A stretch of 25,555 bases of DNA, from positions 1-25,555 of the forward strand of contig JAODGL010000143.1 of the NCBI GenBank assembly GCA_025464585.1, in the 5' to 3' direction. The DNA comes from Methanosarcinales archaeon. Its GTDB lineage: Archaea; Halobacteriota; Syntropharchaeia; Alkanophagales; Methanospirareceae. Below the pieces are notes generated by a model. That model made no database searches. It was not told the origin of the DNA and saw nothing but the letters and a program-made list of their open reading frames with translations. This document shows positions 7,201-15,423 of the stretch, one piece after another. The position numbers were made by a program, and so were the translations under genes. Positions within the stretch are counted from its first letter, which is position 1. Each line of letters begins with the position of its first letter.

Positions 7201-7896
7201 ATGACTCGCACACCGCAGAATTGGTATGTTGTTGTAACTGGCGATTTGAAGTCCTCGAGGAAGTTGAAGGACAGAGCGAAAGTTCAGGAAGAATTAAAAA
7301 GTGCTTTGAGAATAGTCAACAAGAGATTTGATGAAGAGATAGCCGCAAAATTTGTGGTTGTCGGTGGGGATAGTTTTCAAGGGATGCTTTTCTCACCGAA
7401 ATATCTGTTCGACCTTTATTATGCGCTTTTTGAAAACATTGGGCATCCGTTCTATCTGGGGATTGGCGTTGGCAGCATATCTACGGGCTTGAGCGAAAAT
7501 GTTGGGGAGATAGATGGCGAAGCATTTCATATAGCATCTGAAGCGTTAGAAAGAGCAAAGAAAGAAAATATCTGGATTGCATTCAGAAGCGAGTGGGAAA
7601 TTGACGGGGTTGTTACGTGTTTATTGAATTTCATGGCAGATGTGATGTGGAACTGGACAGAAAGGCAAAAGGAAATGATTTTATATTTCAGGGAGCAAGG
7701 AGGGAATAGGGAGGCAGTTAGATTGACGTCTAATAATTTTGGTGTTGGTGAAAGGAGCGTATATAAAACGTTGAGAACCGGGAAATATCATTTATGGAGA
7801 GCTGGAGAGAAGGCGGTGGGTGATTTACTGAACCGAAAATGGTTCGAATTGGAAATTGAACCGAAAATGGCAGACAAGGGGGAAAATGTGAGATGA
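7201..7896 (+). CDS. SatD family protein with C-terminal helix-turn-helix
   Basis: A 231-aa protein. Residues 8-130 follow the SatD family pattern: VVVTGDLKSSRKLKDR, VVGGDSFQGML, FYLGIGVGSISTG and EIDGEAFHIASEAL. The C-terminal part (about 150-215) starts WTERQKEMILYFREQGG and continues through FGVGERSVYKTLRTG, resembling a winged helix-turn-helix. Family function is poorly known; SatD was named for an acid-tolerance operon in streptococci. It overlaps the next gene by four bases (ATGA), and that gene encodes a membrane protein. The start has no Shine-Dalgarno, so it may be leaderless. Confidence 0.75.
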   Translation: MTRTPQNWYVVVTGDLKSSRKLKDRAKVQEELKSALRIVNKRFDEEIAAKFVVVGGDSFQGMLFSPKYLFDLYYALFENIGHPFYLGIGVGSISTGLSENVGEIDGEAFHIASEALERAKKENIWIAFRSEWEIDGVVTCLLNFMADVMWNWTERQKEMILYFREQGGNREAVRLTSNNFGVGERSVYKTLRTGKYHLWRAGEKAVGDLLNRKWFELEIEPKMADKGENVR

Positions 7897-8249
7897 GTTA
7901 TGTCTTCAAAATTGCTATGGTAACTTTTGCGTATATTATTGTAAGCATTATAGGTGCTTATTTTATTAAATTAATGCTCAGTAGATATGAGGAAGATGTA
8001 GAAACCAGCGGCTTAAGAGGTGCGGGAATGGCTATAGGAATAGTTGAAAGGGTTATGGTTTTAACCTTTGTATTGGTTAATCAGTACACGGCGATAACAG
8101 TTATTTTTGCCGCCAAATCTATTGCAAGGTTCAATGAATTGAAGGATAGGAAAATGGCAGAGTACTATTTAGTCGGGACACTTGCGAGCATAACTTTTGC
8201 ATTACTTGTCGGTATCGCTATCAGAATAATTTTGGCGGGAGAGATATGA
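7893..8249 (+). CDS. Small membrane protein paired with SatD
   Basis: A 118-aa protein with about three membrane helices: residues 5-28, 45-70 and 90-115. The middle holds GIVERVMVL and FAAKSIARFNELKDRKMAEYYLVGTLAS. This resembles the C-terminal part of membrane proteins (DUF3307-like) that accompany SatD genes in bacteria, as far as I can recall. Overlap with satD (ATGA) and with the aminotransferase (ATGA) shows that the three are translated from one message. Function is unknown. Confidence 0.68.
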   Translation: MSYVFKIAMVTFAYIIVSIIGAYFIKLMLSRYEEDVETSGLRGAGMAIGIVERVMVLTFVLVNQYTAITVIFAAKSIARFNELKDRKMAEYYLVGTLASITFALLVGIAIRIILAGEI

Positions 8250-9385
8250 AGGAAAAAATGATTCCAATTGCAAAACCCGTATTAGGCAATGATGAAATCC
8301 AAGCAGTTGCAGAAGTTCTTAAGTCAGGAAAGCTCGCACAAGGAGAAGTAGTTGAGGAATTTGAGAATGCTTTTGCGGATTATGTTGGTGTTAAAGATGC
8401 GGTAGCCGTTGCTAACGGTACAATATCTTTGGATATTGCACTCAAGGCATTGGGTATAAAACAGGGCGATGAGGTTATTGTTCCTTCTTTTACTTTCATA
8501 TCGACGGCAAATGCAGTTCTGTTCCAGGGCGCTAAACCTGCGTTCGCTGATGTGGACGAGAGAACGTTCAATATCAATCCGGGAGATGTCGTAGAGAAGA
8601 TAACGGATAAAACAAAAGCGATTATAAGCGTGCACCTATTTGGTCAGCCGTTTGACGTGGATGCGATACAGGAAATATGCGAGGATTACAACCTGTATCT
8701 AATTGAAGATTGTGCACAAGCGCATGGTGCCGAATATGAAGGTAAGAAAGTGGGAGGATTTGGAATTGCTGGCTGCTTCTCGTTCTATGCAACGAAGAAC
8801 ATGACCACAGGAGAAGGAGGGATGATAACAACCAACAGCGAGGAGATAGCAAGGGTGTGCAGATTGCTGAGGAGTCATGGAGAAAGCCAGAAGTATCTCC
8901 ACTCGCGGTTGGGCTACAATTACCGGATGACCGATATACAGGCTGCAATTGGAGTTGCACAGCTAAAGAAACTGGATAATTTAAACGGAGCGAGAATAAA
9001 CCATGCAGAATATTTTGATGAGCACTTAAAAGTATCCGGACTCACAGTCCCATATAAGAAAAAAGGGGTTAAACACGTTTACCATCAGTATGCGGTTACG
9101 ATAGAGGTGGAAGAAGGATTTCCAAAGTCAAGAGAAGAGTTTATGGAGTATTTAAAAAAGAGAGGAATAGGGTGTGCCATTCACTATCCACTATCAATTC
9201 ATAAACAACCATTGTACCAGCAACTTGGCTATACAGATGAAAACGCTAAATGCCCTGTTGCCACAGCCGTATCTGACAAGATTTTAAGTTTACCTGTTCA
9301 TCCTGGATTAACAGAAAAGGATTTAATGTATATTACGGAAACAATAAACAATCTGGAGAGTAATCTAATCAATCGGGAGGGCTAA
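8246..9385 (+). CDS. DegT/DnrJ/EryC1/StrS family sugar aminotransferase (WbpE-like)
   Basis: A 379-aa PLP-dependent aminotransferase acting on nucleotide-linked keto-sugars. The N-terminus reads MIPIAKPVLGNDEI with the typical VLKSGKLAQG; the cofactor loop is AVANGTISLDIAL. The PLP-binding segment LIEDCAQAHGAEY lies near residues 152-164, and the Schiff-base Lys is residue 184 in FYATKNMTTGEGG. Later LGYNYRMTDIQAAIG is also typical. Length is normal. Followed by a Gfo/Idh dehydrogenase and an acetyltransferase start, it matches the WbpB-WbpE-WbpD set that makes a 2,3-diacetamido uronic acid sugar for surface glycans. The precise substrate is inferred. Confidence 0.9.
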   Translation: MKEKMIPIAKPVLGNDEIQAVAEVLKSGKLAQGEVVEEFENAFADYVGVKDAVAVANGTISLDIALKALGIKQGDEVIVPSFTFISTANAVLFQGAKPAFADVDERTFNINPGDVVEKITDKTKAIISVHLFGQPFDVDAIQEICEDYNLYLIEDCAQAHGAEYEGKKVGGFGIAGCFSFYATKNMTTGEGGMITTNSEEIARVCRLLRSHGESQKYLHSRLGYNYRMTDIQAAIGVAQLKKLDNLNGARINHAEYFDEHLKVSGLTVPYKKKGVKHVYHQYAVTIEVEEGFPKSREEFMEYLKKRGIGCAIHYPLSIHKQPLYQQLGYTDENAKCPVATAVSDKILSLPVHPGLTEKDLMYITETINNLESNLINREG

Positions 9386-9393
9386 AGACAGAG

Positions 9394-10308
9394 ATGAAAG
9401 TCGGCGTTATCGGGACTGGAACCATGGGGAAGAACCATATCAGGATATATTCGGAGCTTAAGGAGATTGAAGAGGTCTATGCGTTTGACGTTGATAGAGA
9501 GAAGACGGAAATATTGCAGGGGTATGACATCACTGTTTGCAATACTCAAGAAGAGCTTTTGAGACATGTTGATGCAGTGAGCATTTGTGTTCCAACGCGA
9601 TATCATTTTGAGGTTGCTAAAAGCGTGGTCGAGAACGATGTTCACTGTCTGATAGAAAAGCCGATTACCCTAACCGTGGCGGAGGGTAAGGAATTGCTAA
9701 ATTTATTAAAAGACAGGAGTTTAATTGTTGGCGTTGGTCATATTGAGCGGTTCAATCCAATTGTAAGGGAGATTGAGCGGATAATAAGAAACCCGCTATA
9801 CGTTGAGATAAGCAGGCACAATCCCACATCCGCAAGAATAACGGATAGCTCTATCGTAGAAGATTTGATGATTCACGACATTGATATTGTATTCAACGTT
9901 TTATTTAGCGGTGAGTGCAAACTCCATGCTGCTGGGAACAACGACTTATGCACAGCTTTGATTGAATTCGGGAGTTCCATCGTGTCATTGTCTGCGAGTC
10001 GAAAATCGTCGAAGAAAATCAGGACGATATATATAGAGGAGGAGGAATTCACGGTTGAGGGCGATTTCATGAATCAGGAGATATATGTGTACAGGAAACC
10101 CGGAAGATACGGGATTGAAGACGAGCGATATACGCAGGAGAATATCATCGAGAAGGTGCTGGTGAACAAAGTAGAGCCGTTAAAGGAGGAATTGAAGACT
10201 TTTATTGCGTGTGTGAATAAAGGAGAGGAATTCCCTATCACACCTGTGCAGGCACTTAACAATTTAAGAATATGTGAGGAGATAAGGAGATTAAATGGTA
10301 TTTTTTAG
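9394..10308 (+). CDS. Gfo/Idh/MocA family NAD(P)-dependent dehydrogenase (WbpB-like)
   Basis: A 304-aa oxidoreductase. The Rossmann motif VGVIGTGTMGKNHIR begins at residue 3. The catalytic EKP is in CLIEKPITLTVAEG near residue 90, and MIHDIDIVFNVLFSG is the usual alpha/beta domain helix. It should oxidise a UDP-N-acetyl-glucuronate at C3 in partnership with the upstream aminotransferase; this role is taken from the WbpB/WbpE pair and the gene order. Start ATG is nine bases after the DegT stop. It ends in TAG, showing that TAG is used as a normal stop here. The last 14 bases overlap the acetyltransferase remnant. Confidence 0.88.
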   Translation: MKVGVIGTGTMGKNHIRIYSELKEIEEVYAFDVDREKTEILQGYDITVCNTQEELLRHVDAVSICVPTRYHFEVAKSVVENDVHCLIEKPITLTVAEGKELLNLLKDRSLIVGVGHIERFNPIVREIERIIRNPLYVEISRHNPTSARITDSSIVEDLMIHDIDIVFNVLFSGECKLHAAGNNDLCTALIEFGSSIVSLSASRKSSKKIRTIYIEEEEFTVEGDFMNQEIYVYRKPGRYGIEDERYTQENIIEKVLVNKVEPLKEELKTFIACVNKGEEFPITPVQALNNLRICEEIRRLNGIF

Positions 10309-10441
10309 GCATCCCACGGCGGTTGTGGAAAGCGAGGATATAGGGGATGGCACAAAAATATGGCACTTTGCACACGTGCGGGAGAAAGCGAGGATAGGGG
10401 GGAATTGCGCTGTAGGAAAGAGCGCGTATATAGTTCTGTAA
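10295..10441 (+). pseudogene. Truncated WbpD-like N-acetyltransferase (left-handed beta-helix start)
   Basis: A 48-codon frame that opens inside the end of the dehydrogenase gene, as expected for the third gene of the sugar operon. It reads HPTAVVESEDIGDGTKIWHF and AHVREKARIGGNCAVGKSAY, the N-terminal portion of hexapeptide-repeat acetyltransferases (normally about 190-200 aa). The frame then hits TAA at 10439-10441, and the sequence behind it belongs to the RNase HI gene. About three quarters of the enzyme is missing, including the acetyl-CoA site and catalytic His. A deletion joining two genes is the simplest reading. Confidence 0.75.
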
Positions 10442-10465
10442 TCGGTGGTGTAGTAGCATCCTTAA

Positions 10466-10985
10466 GTGATTCAAATATCTCATCACATCTATGCCCACCA
10501 GCAATTACTTATACATACCGATGGAGCAAGCAGAGGGAATCCGGGGCCAGCAGGCATCGGTGTTGTGATATGCGATGAATCGGGCAAAATAGTAAAAGAA
10601 TATAAAGATTTTATTGGCACCGCAACCAACAATATAGCGGAATACCGCGCATTGATAAAAGCATTGGAACTGGCGAGCAGTTTTTCCCGTAAGCGAAATA
10701 GATTGCTTTTCGGACAGCGAATTAATGGTTAGACAGCTCAATGGTGAATACAGAGTTAAAAACGAAAATTTTGGCAAGTTATTTCTTCAAGTGAGAGAAA
10801 AAGAGAAGCGGTTTGAGAAGGTAAAATATTCCTACGTGCCGAGGGAGGAAGGTCTTATAAAAAGGGCGGATAAATTAGCCAATCTCGCAATTGATGAGAA
10901 AAAGGAGGGTGAAGAATTGTGGAAAAGAAAGGAAGAATGCATTATAAGGGACAATATTTATTTGAGGAAACAATATCAAAATTAA
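10466..10985 (+). pseudogene. rnhA: Ribonuclease HI with a single frameshift in a T5 run
   Basis: The first frame (10466 to about 10683) gives LLIHTDGASRGNPGPAGIGV and NNIAEYRALIKALELAS, the RNase HI core with the first catalytic Asp and the Glu. A second frame, reading on from FPVSEIDCFSDSELMVRQL at about 10683 to 10985, supplies the third catalytic Asp and the end RADKLANLAID. The two join if one T is removed from the five-T run at 10681-10685. All catalytic acids are otherwise present, so this is either a recent mutation or a homopolymer sequencing error. The enzyme would cut RNA in RNA-DNA hybrids. The upstream region is fused to the broken acetyltransferase. Confidence 0.8.
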
Positions 10986-11041
10986 AGGATAGTTGCATTG
11001 AACTGCAAAAATTAATGGAAAAAGTTAATGAGGAAAAATGA
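10919..11041 (+). CDS. Small 40-aa protein downstream of RNase HI
   Basis: GTG start with a strong Shine-Dalgarno, aaggagggtg (10902-10911), seven bases upstream; the codons overlap the end of the RNase HI frame. The product is short and helical, with a run from FEETISKLKDSCIELQKLME that looks like one amphipathic or coiled-coil helix. An internal ATG at 10937 is an alternative start. No family recognised. It sits 26 bases before the mat gene and could be cotranscribed. The ribosome-binding site is the main argument that it is expressed. Confidence 0.4.
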   Translation: MEKKGRMHYKGQYLFEETISKLKDSCIELQKLMEKVNEEK

Positions 11042-11067
11042 TACTGACCTAAGAGAGAGAGGAAAAA

Positions 11068-12270
11068 ATGGAAACAAAGAGAAATATAATGGTTGAATTC
11101 GTAAACAGGGAACCTATCGAGGAGCAAGAGATAGAAATGGTGGAAAGAAAAGGTCTGGGACATCCAGACAGCTTATGCGATGGTATAGCGGAAGCTGTTA
11201 GCATAGCATTGTGCAAAGAATACAAAAGAAAGTGCGGGATGATATTGCATCATAACACAGATAAAGTGCAGCTCGTTGCCGGCAGGTCAAATCCAAAATA
11301 TGGTGGTGGCGAGGTTATCTCGCCTATTTACATCTTGTTAGGTGGACGTGCAACGCGAGAATTTGAAGGCGAAGAAATCGCCGTTGATACGGTGGCGGTG
11401 AAAGCGGCGAAGGACTATTTGCGGGAGAACATAAGGAATTTAGATGTGGATAACCATGTGATGGTGGATAGTAAAGTGGGAAAGGGTTCCTATGACCTTT
11501 TAACGGTTTTTCGCGAGAAGAATAAGGAGATACCACTGGCGAATGATACCTCCTTTGGCGTTGCACATGCTCCGCTTTCGGAGTGTGAATCCATAGCGCT
11601 AAATGCGGAAAATCGCGTGATGGCGGAATACCGGAATAAGGAGAAAGCAGTGGGTGAGGATATGAAGGTGATGGCACTTAGAGAAAAAGACAGGATAACT
11701 TTAACGGTTGGTGATGCCTTTGTCTCGAAATACGTGACAGACTACGAGCACTACGAGGACGCAAAGCAGCGATTGAAAGAATTTGTGAGCGGTGTAGCTG
11801 AAGAATATACAAACAGGGAAGTACTTACCTTGATAAATGCTGCTGACACACCCGACTCGGTTTATATCACGGTTACCGGGACCTCCGCGGAGATGGGCGA
11901 TGATGGCGGTTCAGGTCGTGGTAACAGGTGCAACGGGCTTATCACGCCAAGCAGACCTATTAGCATGGAAGGAACTCCGGGAAAAAATCCCGTGAACCAC
12001 ACCGGGAAGATATACAACTTGCTTGCCAATAAAATAGCCAATGAAGTCGTGGATAGCGTGGATATAATTCAGGAAGTATATATAAAAATTCTGTCTGAGA
12101 TAGGCAGAAGGATAGACGACCCCAAGGTAGCGACTGCTCAGATTCTCACACGGAGTGATGTAAATCCGGGAATAGCAGAAAAGAAGGTGGGGCGGATAAT
12201 GGATGATTGGCTTTCGAATATCGCGGAGATAACGGAGATGGCGATTAGAGGTGAGTTGAGAACGTTTTAA
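11068..12270 (+). CDS. mat: Archaeal S-adenosylmethionine synthetase
   Basis: A 400-aa enzyme making S-adenosylmethionine from methionine and ATP in the cytoplasm. It belongs to the archaeal MAT class, which is strongly diverged from bacterial MetK: ERKGLGHPDSLCDGIAEAVS (residues about 27-46), HHNTDKVQLVAGRSNPKYGG, then GTSAEMGDDGGSGRGNRCNG and SRPISMEGTPGKNPVNHTGK, where Gly-rich and Lys residues bind the triphosphate. Length matches the class (about 400). A ggaaaaa leader precedes the ATG. The stop codon lies inside a nine-bp inverted repeat. Confidence 0.97.
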   Translation: METKRNIMVEFVNREPIEEQEIEMVERKGLGHPDSLCDGIAEAVSIALCKEYKRKCGMILHHNTDKVQLVAGRSNPKYGGGEVISPIYILLGGRATREFEGEEIAVDTVAVKAAKDYLRENIRNLDVDNHVMVDSKVGKGSYDLLTVFREKNKEIPLANDTSFGVAHAPLSECESIALNAENRVMAEYRNKEKAVGEDMKVMALREKDRITLTVGDAFVSKYVTDYEHYEDAKQRLKEFVSGVAEEYTNREVLTLINAADTPDSVYITVTGTSAEMGDDGGSGRGNRCNGLITPSRPISMEGTPGKNPVNHTGKIYNLLANKIANEVVDSVDIIQEVYIKILSEIGRRIDDPKVATAQILTRSDVNPGIAEKKVGRIMDDWLSNIAEITEMAIRGELRTF

Positions 12271-12298
12271 TCCCCGTAATACGACTTGTGGGATTAAA
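12266..12298 (+). other. Perfect 9-bp inverted repeat spanning the mat stop codon
   Basis: The arms tttaatccc (12266-12274) and gggattaaa (12290-12298) are perfect reverse complements, separated by 15 bases. The left arm contains the TAA stop of mat, and the right arm ends five bases before the ATG of the next gene. It could fold into an RNA hairpin that processes or attenuates the mat/mut7C message, or bind a dimeric regulator. No terminal T tract follows on plus. Confidence 0.5.
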
Positions 12299-12303
12299 TT
12301 AAA

Positions 12304-12846
12304 ATGGTAAATAGAGAAAAAAGAGAGGACGCGCGATTCGTAACCGACAGAATGTTAGGAAAGTTAAGCACTTGGCTCCGTATCCTTGGGCACGATACTG
12401 TTTACGCTGCGGACATAAAAACAACCGAATTTGAAGCAGATGAAGACGAGGATAGAGCAATTATCTCTTTTGCTGAACACGAAGCACGAATATTGCTCAC
12501 ACGAGACAAAAATCTCGCATTGGCTGCAAGGAAAAAGGGTGTCCAATGTGTTCAAATAAAAACCGATGAGGTGATGGAACAATTAAAGGAGCTGCTTCGT
12601 CATCACATTAACCTGAACCTCGAACCCGTTCCAGCGAGGTGCAGCGAGTGCAATGGAAAGATAAGGAAAGTAGAAGAGGGGGAAGAGGGCATACTGAAGG
12701 GAAAAAGTTATGTGCCGGCGCACATGATAGGGAAGTGGCATTTCTGGGTTTGTGAGCACTGCGGCAGGATATACTGGGAAGGAAGTCACTGGAGGAATAT
12801 GCGTGAGAAGTTAGGTCAGTTGAAAGAATTTTATGAAACACACTGA
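12304..12846 (+). CDS. Mut7-C RNase domain protein with zinc ribbon
   Basis: A 180-aa protein of the Mut7-C (DUF82) family, a PIN-like RNase fold. The N-terminus shows RFVTDRMLGKLSTWLRILGH (first acidic residue and the family signature) and later ILLTRDKNLALAARKKG with the second acidic patch. The C-terminal third carries two CxxC pairs, ARCSECNGK and VCEHCGRIYWEGSH, forming a zinc ribbon. Activity on RNA is inferred from the PIN-like family. The last 14 bases overlap the start of the endonuclease V gene. Confidence 0.87.
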   Translation: MVNREKREDARFVTDRMLGKLSTWLRILGHDTVYAADIKTTEFEADEDEDRAIISFAEHEARILLTRDKNLALAARKKGVQCVQIKTDEVMEQLKELLRHHINLNLEPVPARCSECNGKIRKVEEGEEGILKGKSYVPAHMIGKWHFWVCEHCGRIYWEGSHWRNMREKLGQLKEFYETH

Positions 12847-13549
12847 AGAACTATATTCGATACAAAAAGAAATCGCATCCAGAGCGATAATAGAAGACAA
12901 ACTAAGTCTGACAGAATTGAAACTAATAGCAGGAGCAGACCAGGCTTTCTTTCACGAATCAAAAAACAACATCGAAGAGATGGTTGAAGAGGAGAAAATA
13001 ATATCTGCTGTTGTAGTACTCGAATACCCTTCAATGAAGTTTATTGATTATTCTTACTCGGTGATGCCTGTGGATTTCCCTTACATCCCCGGGCTCCTCT
13101 CTTTTAGGGAGGGAGCAGCTATAATAAACGCTTTTCACGACCTAAAAAACCAGCCTGACCTGTTAGTGATAGATGGTTGTGGGATAAACCATCCGAGATT
13201 TGCAGGTTTAGCCACGCATGTAGGCGTTTCTTTGGACATTCCGACCATAGGCGTGGCAAAGAACCTCCTGTGTGGGAATGGTGAAGTGCCCGCGAAAGAA
13301 GGCGAAGCGCATGTGATAAAATACAAAGATAGAGAAATCGGCTATTATCTCAAGAGCAAAAAAGGCTGTAAACCTCTTATCGTAGCGCCAGGGCATAAAG
13401 TATCGCTAAAAACTTCGCTCCGGCTGATAAAAAATTGCATTCGCAAGCACAAACTACCTGAACCTACACGAATTGCTCATTTATGTGCAAATAAGATAAA
13501 GAAGTTTAATATAAGTAGTGTTTTTTCAGAGATGAAAGATGCAAGATAA
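12833..13549 (+). CDS. nfi: Endonuclease V
   Basis: A 238-aa nuclease that nicks near deaminated adenine (inosine) in DNA or RNA. The acidic metal-binding residues are present: Asp36 in AGADQAF, Glu93 in YIPGLLSFREG and Asp114 in VIDGCGINHPRFAGLATHVG. Further conserved features are PTIGVAKNLLCG and KPLIVAPGHKVSL. The usual DGHG reads DGCG here, a mild change. It is embedded in a tight operon, overlapping mut7C upstream by 14 bases and traB downstream by 11. Length is normal. Confidence 0.93.
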   Translation: MKHTEELYSIQKEIASRAIIEDKLSLTELKLIAGADQAFFHESKNNIEEMVEEEKIISAVVVLEYPSMKFIDYSYSVMPVDFPYIPGLLSFREGAAIINAFHDLKNQPDLLVIDGCGINHPRFAGLATHVGVSLDIPTIGVAKNLLCGNGEVPAKEGEAHVIKYKDREIGYYLKSKKGCKPLIVAPGHKVSLKTSLRLIKNCIRKHKLPEPTRIAHLCANKIKKFNISSVFSEMKDAR

Positions 13550-14804
13550 TATCATCCTGGTAGGGACGGGGCACATATTAGAGAAAAGCGTGAAAGAGGT
13601 AGAGGCGGTAATAGACAGAGAAGAACCGGACGTGGTTGCTGTTGAGTTATGCGAAGGCAGGTATAATGCATTAAAAGGAAATGTGGAGGATTTTTCAATA
13701 AAGGAGGCGATGAGTGGTGGTAGTCCATTTTTAATACTCACACACTGGCTGCTTGCTTACGTGCAACGAAAAATGGGTGCGGAGTTGGGAATTGAGCCAG
13801 GCGCGGATATGATGGCTGCGATAAAGAAGGCAGAGGAAAAGGGTTGCGAGGTTGCGCTGGTTGACAGACCTATTCAAGTAACGATGCAGCGGTTCTGGAA
13901 AAAGATGACGTTTTTAGAAAAGATAAAGATGATTTTCTCGATTATCTTTGCGATTGGTAGCATGGGAAAGGACAAGGGAGGCGTTGGAGAAGGGAAAGAG
14001 AAAGAGGAAAAGAAATTAATGGTTGGGGGTATGAGTACAAATAAGGAGATAGAGCTGGATAGACTAACGGATGACGATGTAGTCACACAGTTGATGGAGG
14101 AATTGAGGGAGTTTTCACCAGGTGCTGCAACAGCACTGTTAGACGAAAGGGACGCATATATCGCGGGGAGCTTATTGGAGCTCCAAAAACAAACTTTAAG
14201 AAAGTTTGAAAGAAAAATAGTCGCGGTAGTTGGTGCGGGGCATGTCGCGGGGATAAGAAAACTTCTTGAGCATCCGGAGCTGATACCGCCTAAGGAGGAG
14301 CTATGCTCGCTTCCTAAGAGAAGGTTTGGTATAAAAAATCTGTTGGTAGCTGGATTGGGTGTAGCACTCTTGATTATCCTTTTAGCAGTCATTTCCTCGG
14401 GCATATCCTTTGATATTCTCCTTAAAGCGTTTTTCTACTGGTTTTTAATAAATGGTGTTTTGTCCGCGGGGGGTGTTGTCATCGCAAGAGGGCATCCTCT
14501 TTCGGCACTTACTGCTTTTTCCGTGGCTTGGCTTACTTCTTTGAATCCTTTTTTAGCAGCAGGCTGGTTTGCAGGCTTGGCAGAAGCCCGGATGCGAAAA
14601 CCAAAGGTAGAAGACGCAAAGAGCATCCTGGGGGTGGAATCTTTGCGAGAATTAATGAGAAACAACCTGTTCAGAGTCATTCTTGTGGCGGCATTGGCGA
14701 ATATAGGAAGTATTGCTGGCACGTTTATCGGAATTGGCGTTGTAGGGCATGAGTTGGGGATAAGTGTGCAGGATATTTTGAATGGTTTGAAAACACTTTT
14801 TTGA
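13539..14804 (+). CDS. TraB family membrane protein
   Basis: A 421-aa protein. The N-terminal half begins IILVGTGHILEKSVKEVEAV and continues PDVVAVELCEGRY, the signature of the TraB/PrgY family, with VGAGHVAGIRKLL near residues 230-242. This domain is related to TIKI/ChaN-type folds and has conserved Glu and His residues. The C-terminal half (about 268-415) contains four or more hydrophobic helices. Function is uncertain; in bacteria PrgY limits pheromone signalling, and archaeal members are of unknown role. It overlaps the endonuclease V gene by 11 bases. Confidence 0.88.
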   Translation: MQDNIILVGTGHILEKSVKEVEAVIDREEPDVVAVELCEGRYNALKGNVEDFSIKEAMSGGSPFLILTHWLLAYVQRKMGAELGIEPGADMMAAIKKAEEKGCEVALVDRPIQVTMQRFWKKMTFLEKIKMIFSIIFAIGSMGKDKGGVGEGKEKEEKKLMVGGMSTNKEIELDRLTDDDVVTQLMEELREFSPGAATALLDERDAYIAGSLLELQKQTLRKFERKIVAVVGAGHVAGIRKLLEHPELIPPKEELCSLPKRRFGIKNLLVAGLGVALLIILLAVISSGISFDILLKAFFYWFLINGVLSAGGVVIARGHPLSALTAFSVAWLTSLNPFLAAGWFAGLAEARMRKPKVEDAKSILGVESLRELMRNNLFRVILVAALANIGSIAGTFIGIGVVGHELGISVQDILNGLKTLF

Positions 14805-14825
14805 ACTCTTTTTCTTTTTATATAG
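14800..14825 (+). promoter_or_regulatory. T-rich end of traB operon and TATA box for the Uma2 gene
   Basis: After the traB stop comes a pyrimidine run, ctctttttctttttatatag. The T tract could terminate the upstream operon, and its end tttttatatag is a good TATA box about 25-30 bases before a leader that holds the ggagggtga Shine-Dalgarno (14848-14856). Confidence 0.45.
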
Positions 14826-14862
14826 TTTCGTTTTTAAGATAATTAATGGAGGGTGAACGAAA

Positions 14863-15417
14863 GTGAGCGTTAGCGTTTTAAAGGAGAAGGTAAGATTTAC
14901 TTATGAAGATTACGTGTCGCTTCCCGACAATGGAAAGAGGTATCAGGTAATAGAAGGGGAGATATACATGGTTCCGGCACCAGCACCCTGGCATCAGGAT
15001 ATAGTGGGTAAGTTATTTGTTCTTCTACGAACTTTTGTAGAGGCGCGAGGGCTGGGAAAGGTTTACTTTGCTCCCTGCGATGTGATTTTGTCTGAGGAGG
15101 ACATAGTGCAGCCGGATATATTCTTCATTTCAAAAGAAAGGGAGCATATCATCACCGAGAAGAATATTCAGGGTGCGCCAGACATCGTGATTGAGATTAT
15201 GTCGCATTTTACAGCAAAGCTCGACAAGACAGCGAAGCTGAAACTTTATGAGCGGTCCGGGGTAAAGGAATACTGGCTGGTAGACCCTGATAGGAAAGAG
15301 GTAGAGGTTCTGACACTTAAGCGTGGAAGCTATGAGAGCATGGGCGTTTTTGGAATCCGGCAGTCTTTTGAATCAGGTCTTTTGAAATTAAGGGTCAGTT
15401 TGAAGGAGATATTTTAA
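14863..15417 (+). CDS. Uma2 family PD-(D/E)XK nuclease-like protein
   Basis: A 184-aa protein of the Uma2 (DUF820) family. It has the typical opening YEDYVSLPDNGKRYQVIEGE, then PAPAPWHQDIVGKL, DIVQPDIFFISKER, GAPDIVIEIMS and KLYERSGVKEYWLVDPDRKE, which together build the PD-(D/E)XK core (Asp in QPD, Glu-x-Met after strand IVIEIM). Start is GTG at 14863, fixed by the Shine-Dalgarno ggagggtga. The family is very abundant in cyanobacteria and present in some archaea; its substrate is unknown. The gene lies only six bases before SRP19. Confidence 0.88.
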   Translation: MSVSVLKEKVRFTYEDYVSLPDNGKRYQVIEGEIYMVPAPAPWHQDIVGKLFVLLRTFVEARGLGKVYFAPCDVILSEEDIVQPDIFFISKEREHIITEKNIQGAPDIVIEIMSHFTAKLDKTAKLKLYERSGVKEYWLVDPDRKEVEVLTLKRGSYESMGVFGIRQSFESGLLKLRVSLKEIF

Positions 15418-15423
15418 AGAGAA

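Noticed and set aside
13874..14404. Minus-strand 176-codon open frame within traB
   Set aside because: Antisense shadow; composition rich in Ser and Asn, no motif, and no start signals.
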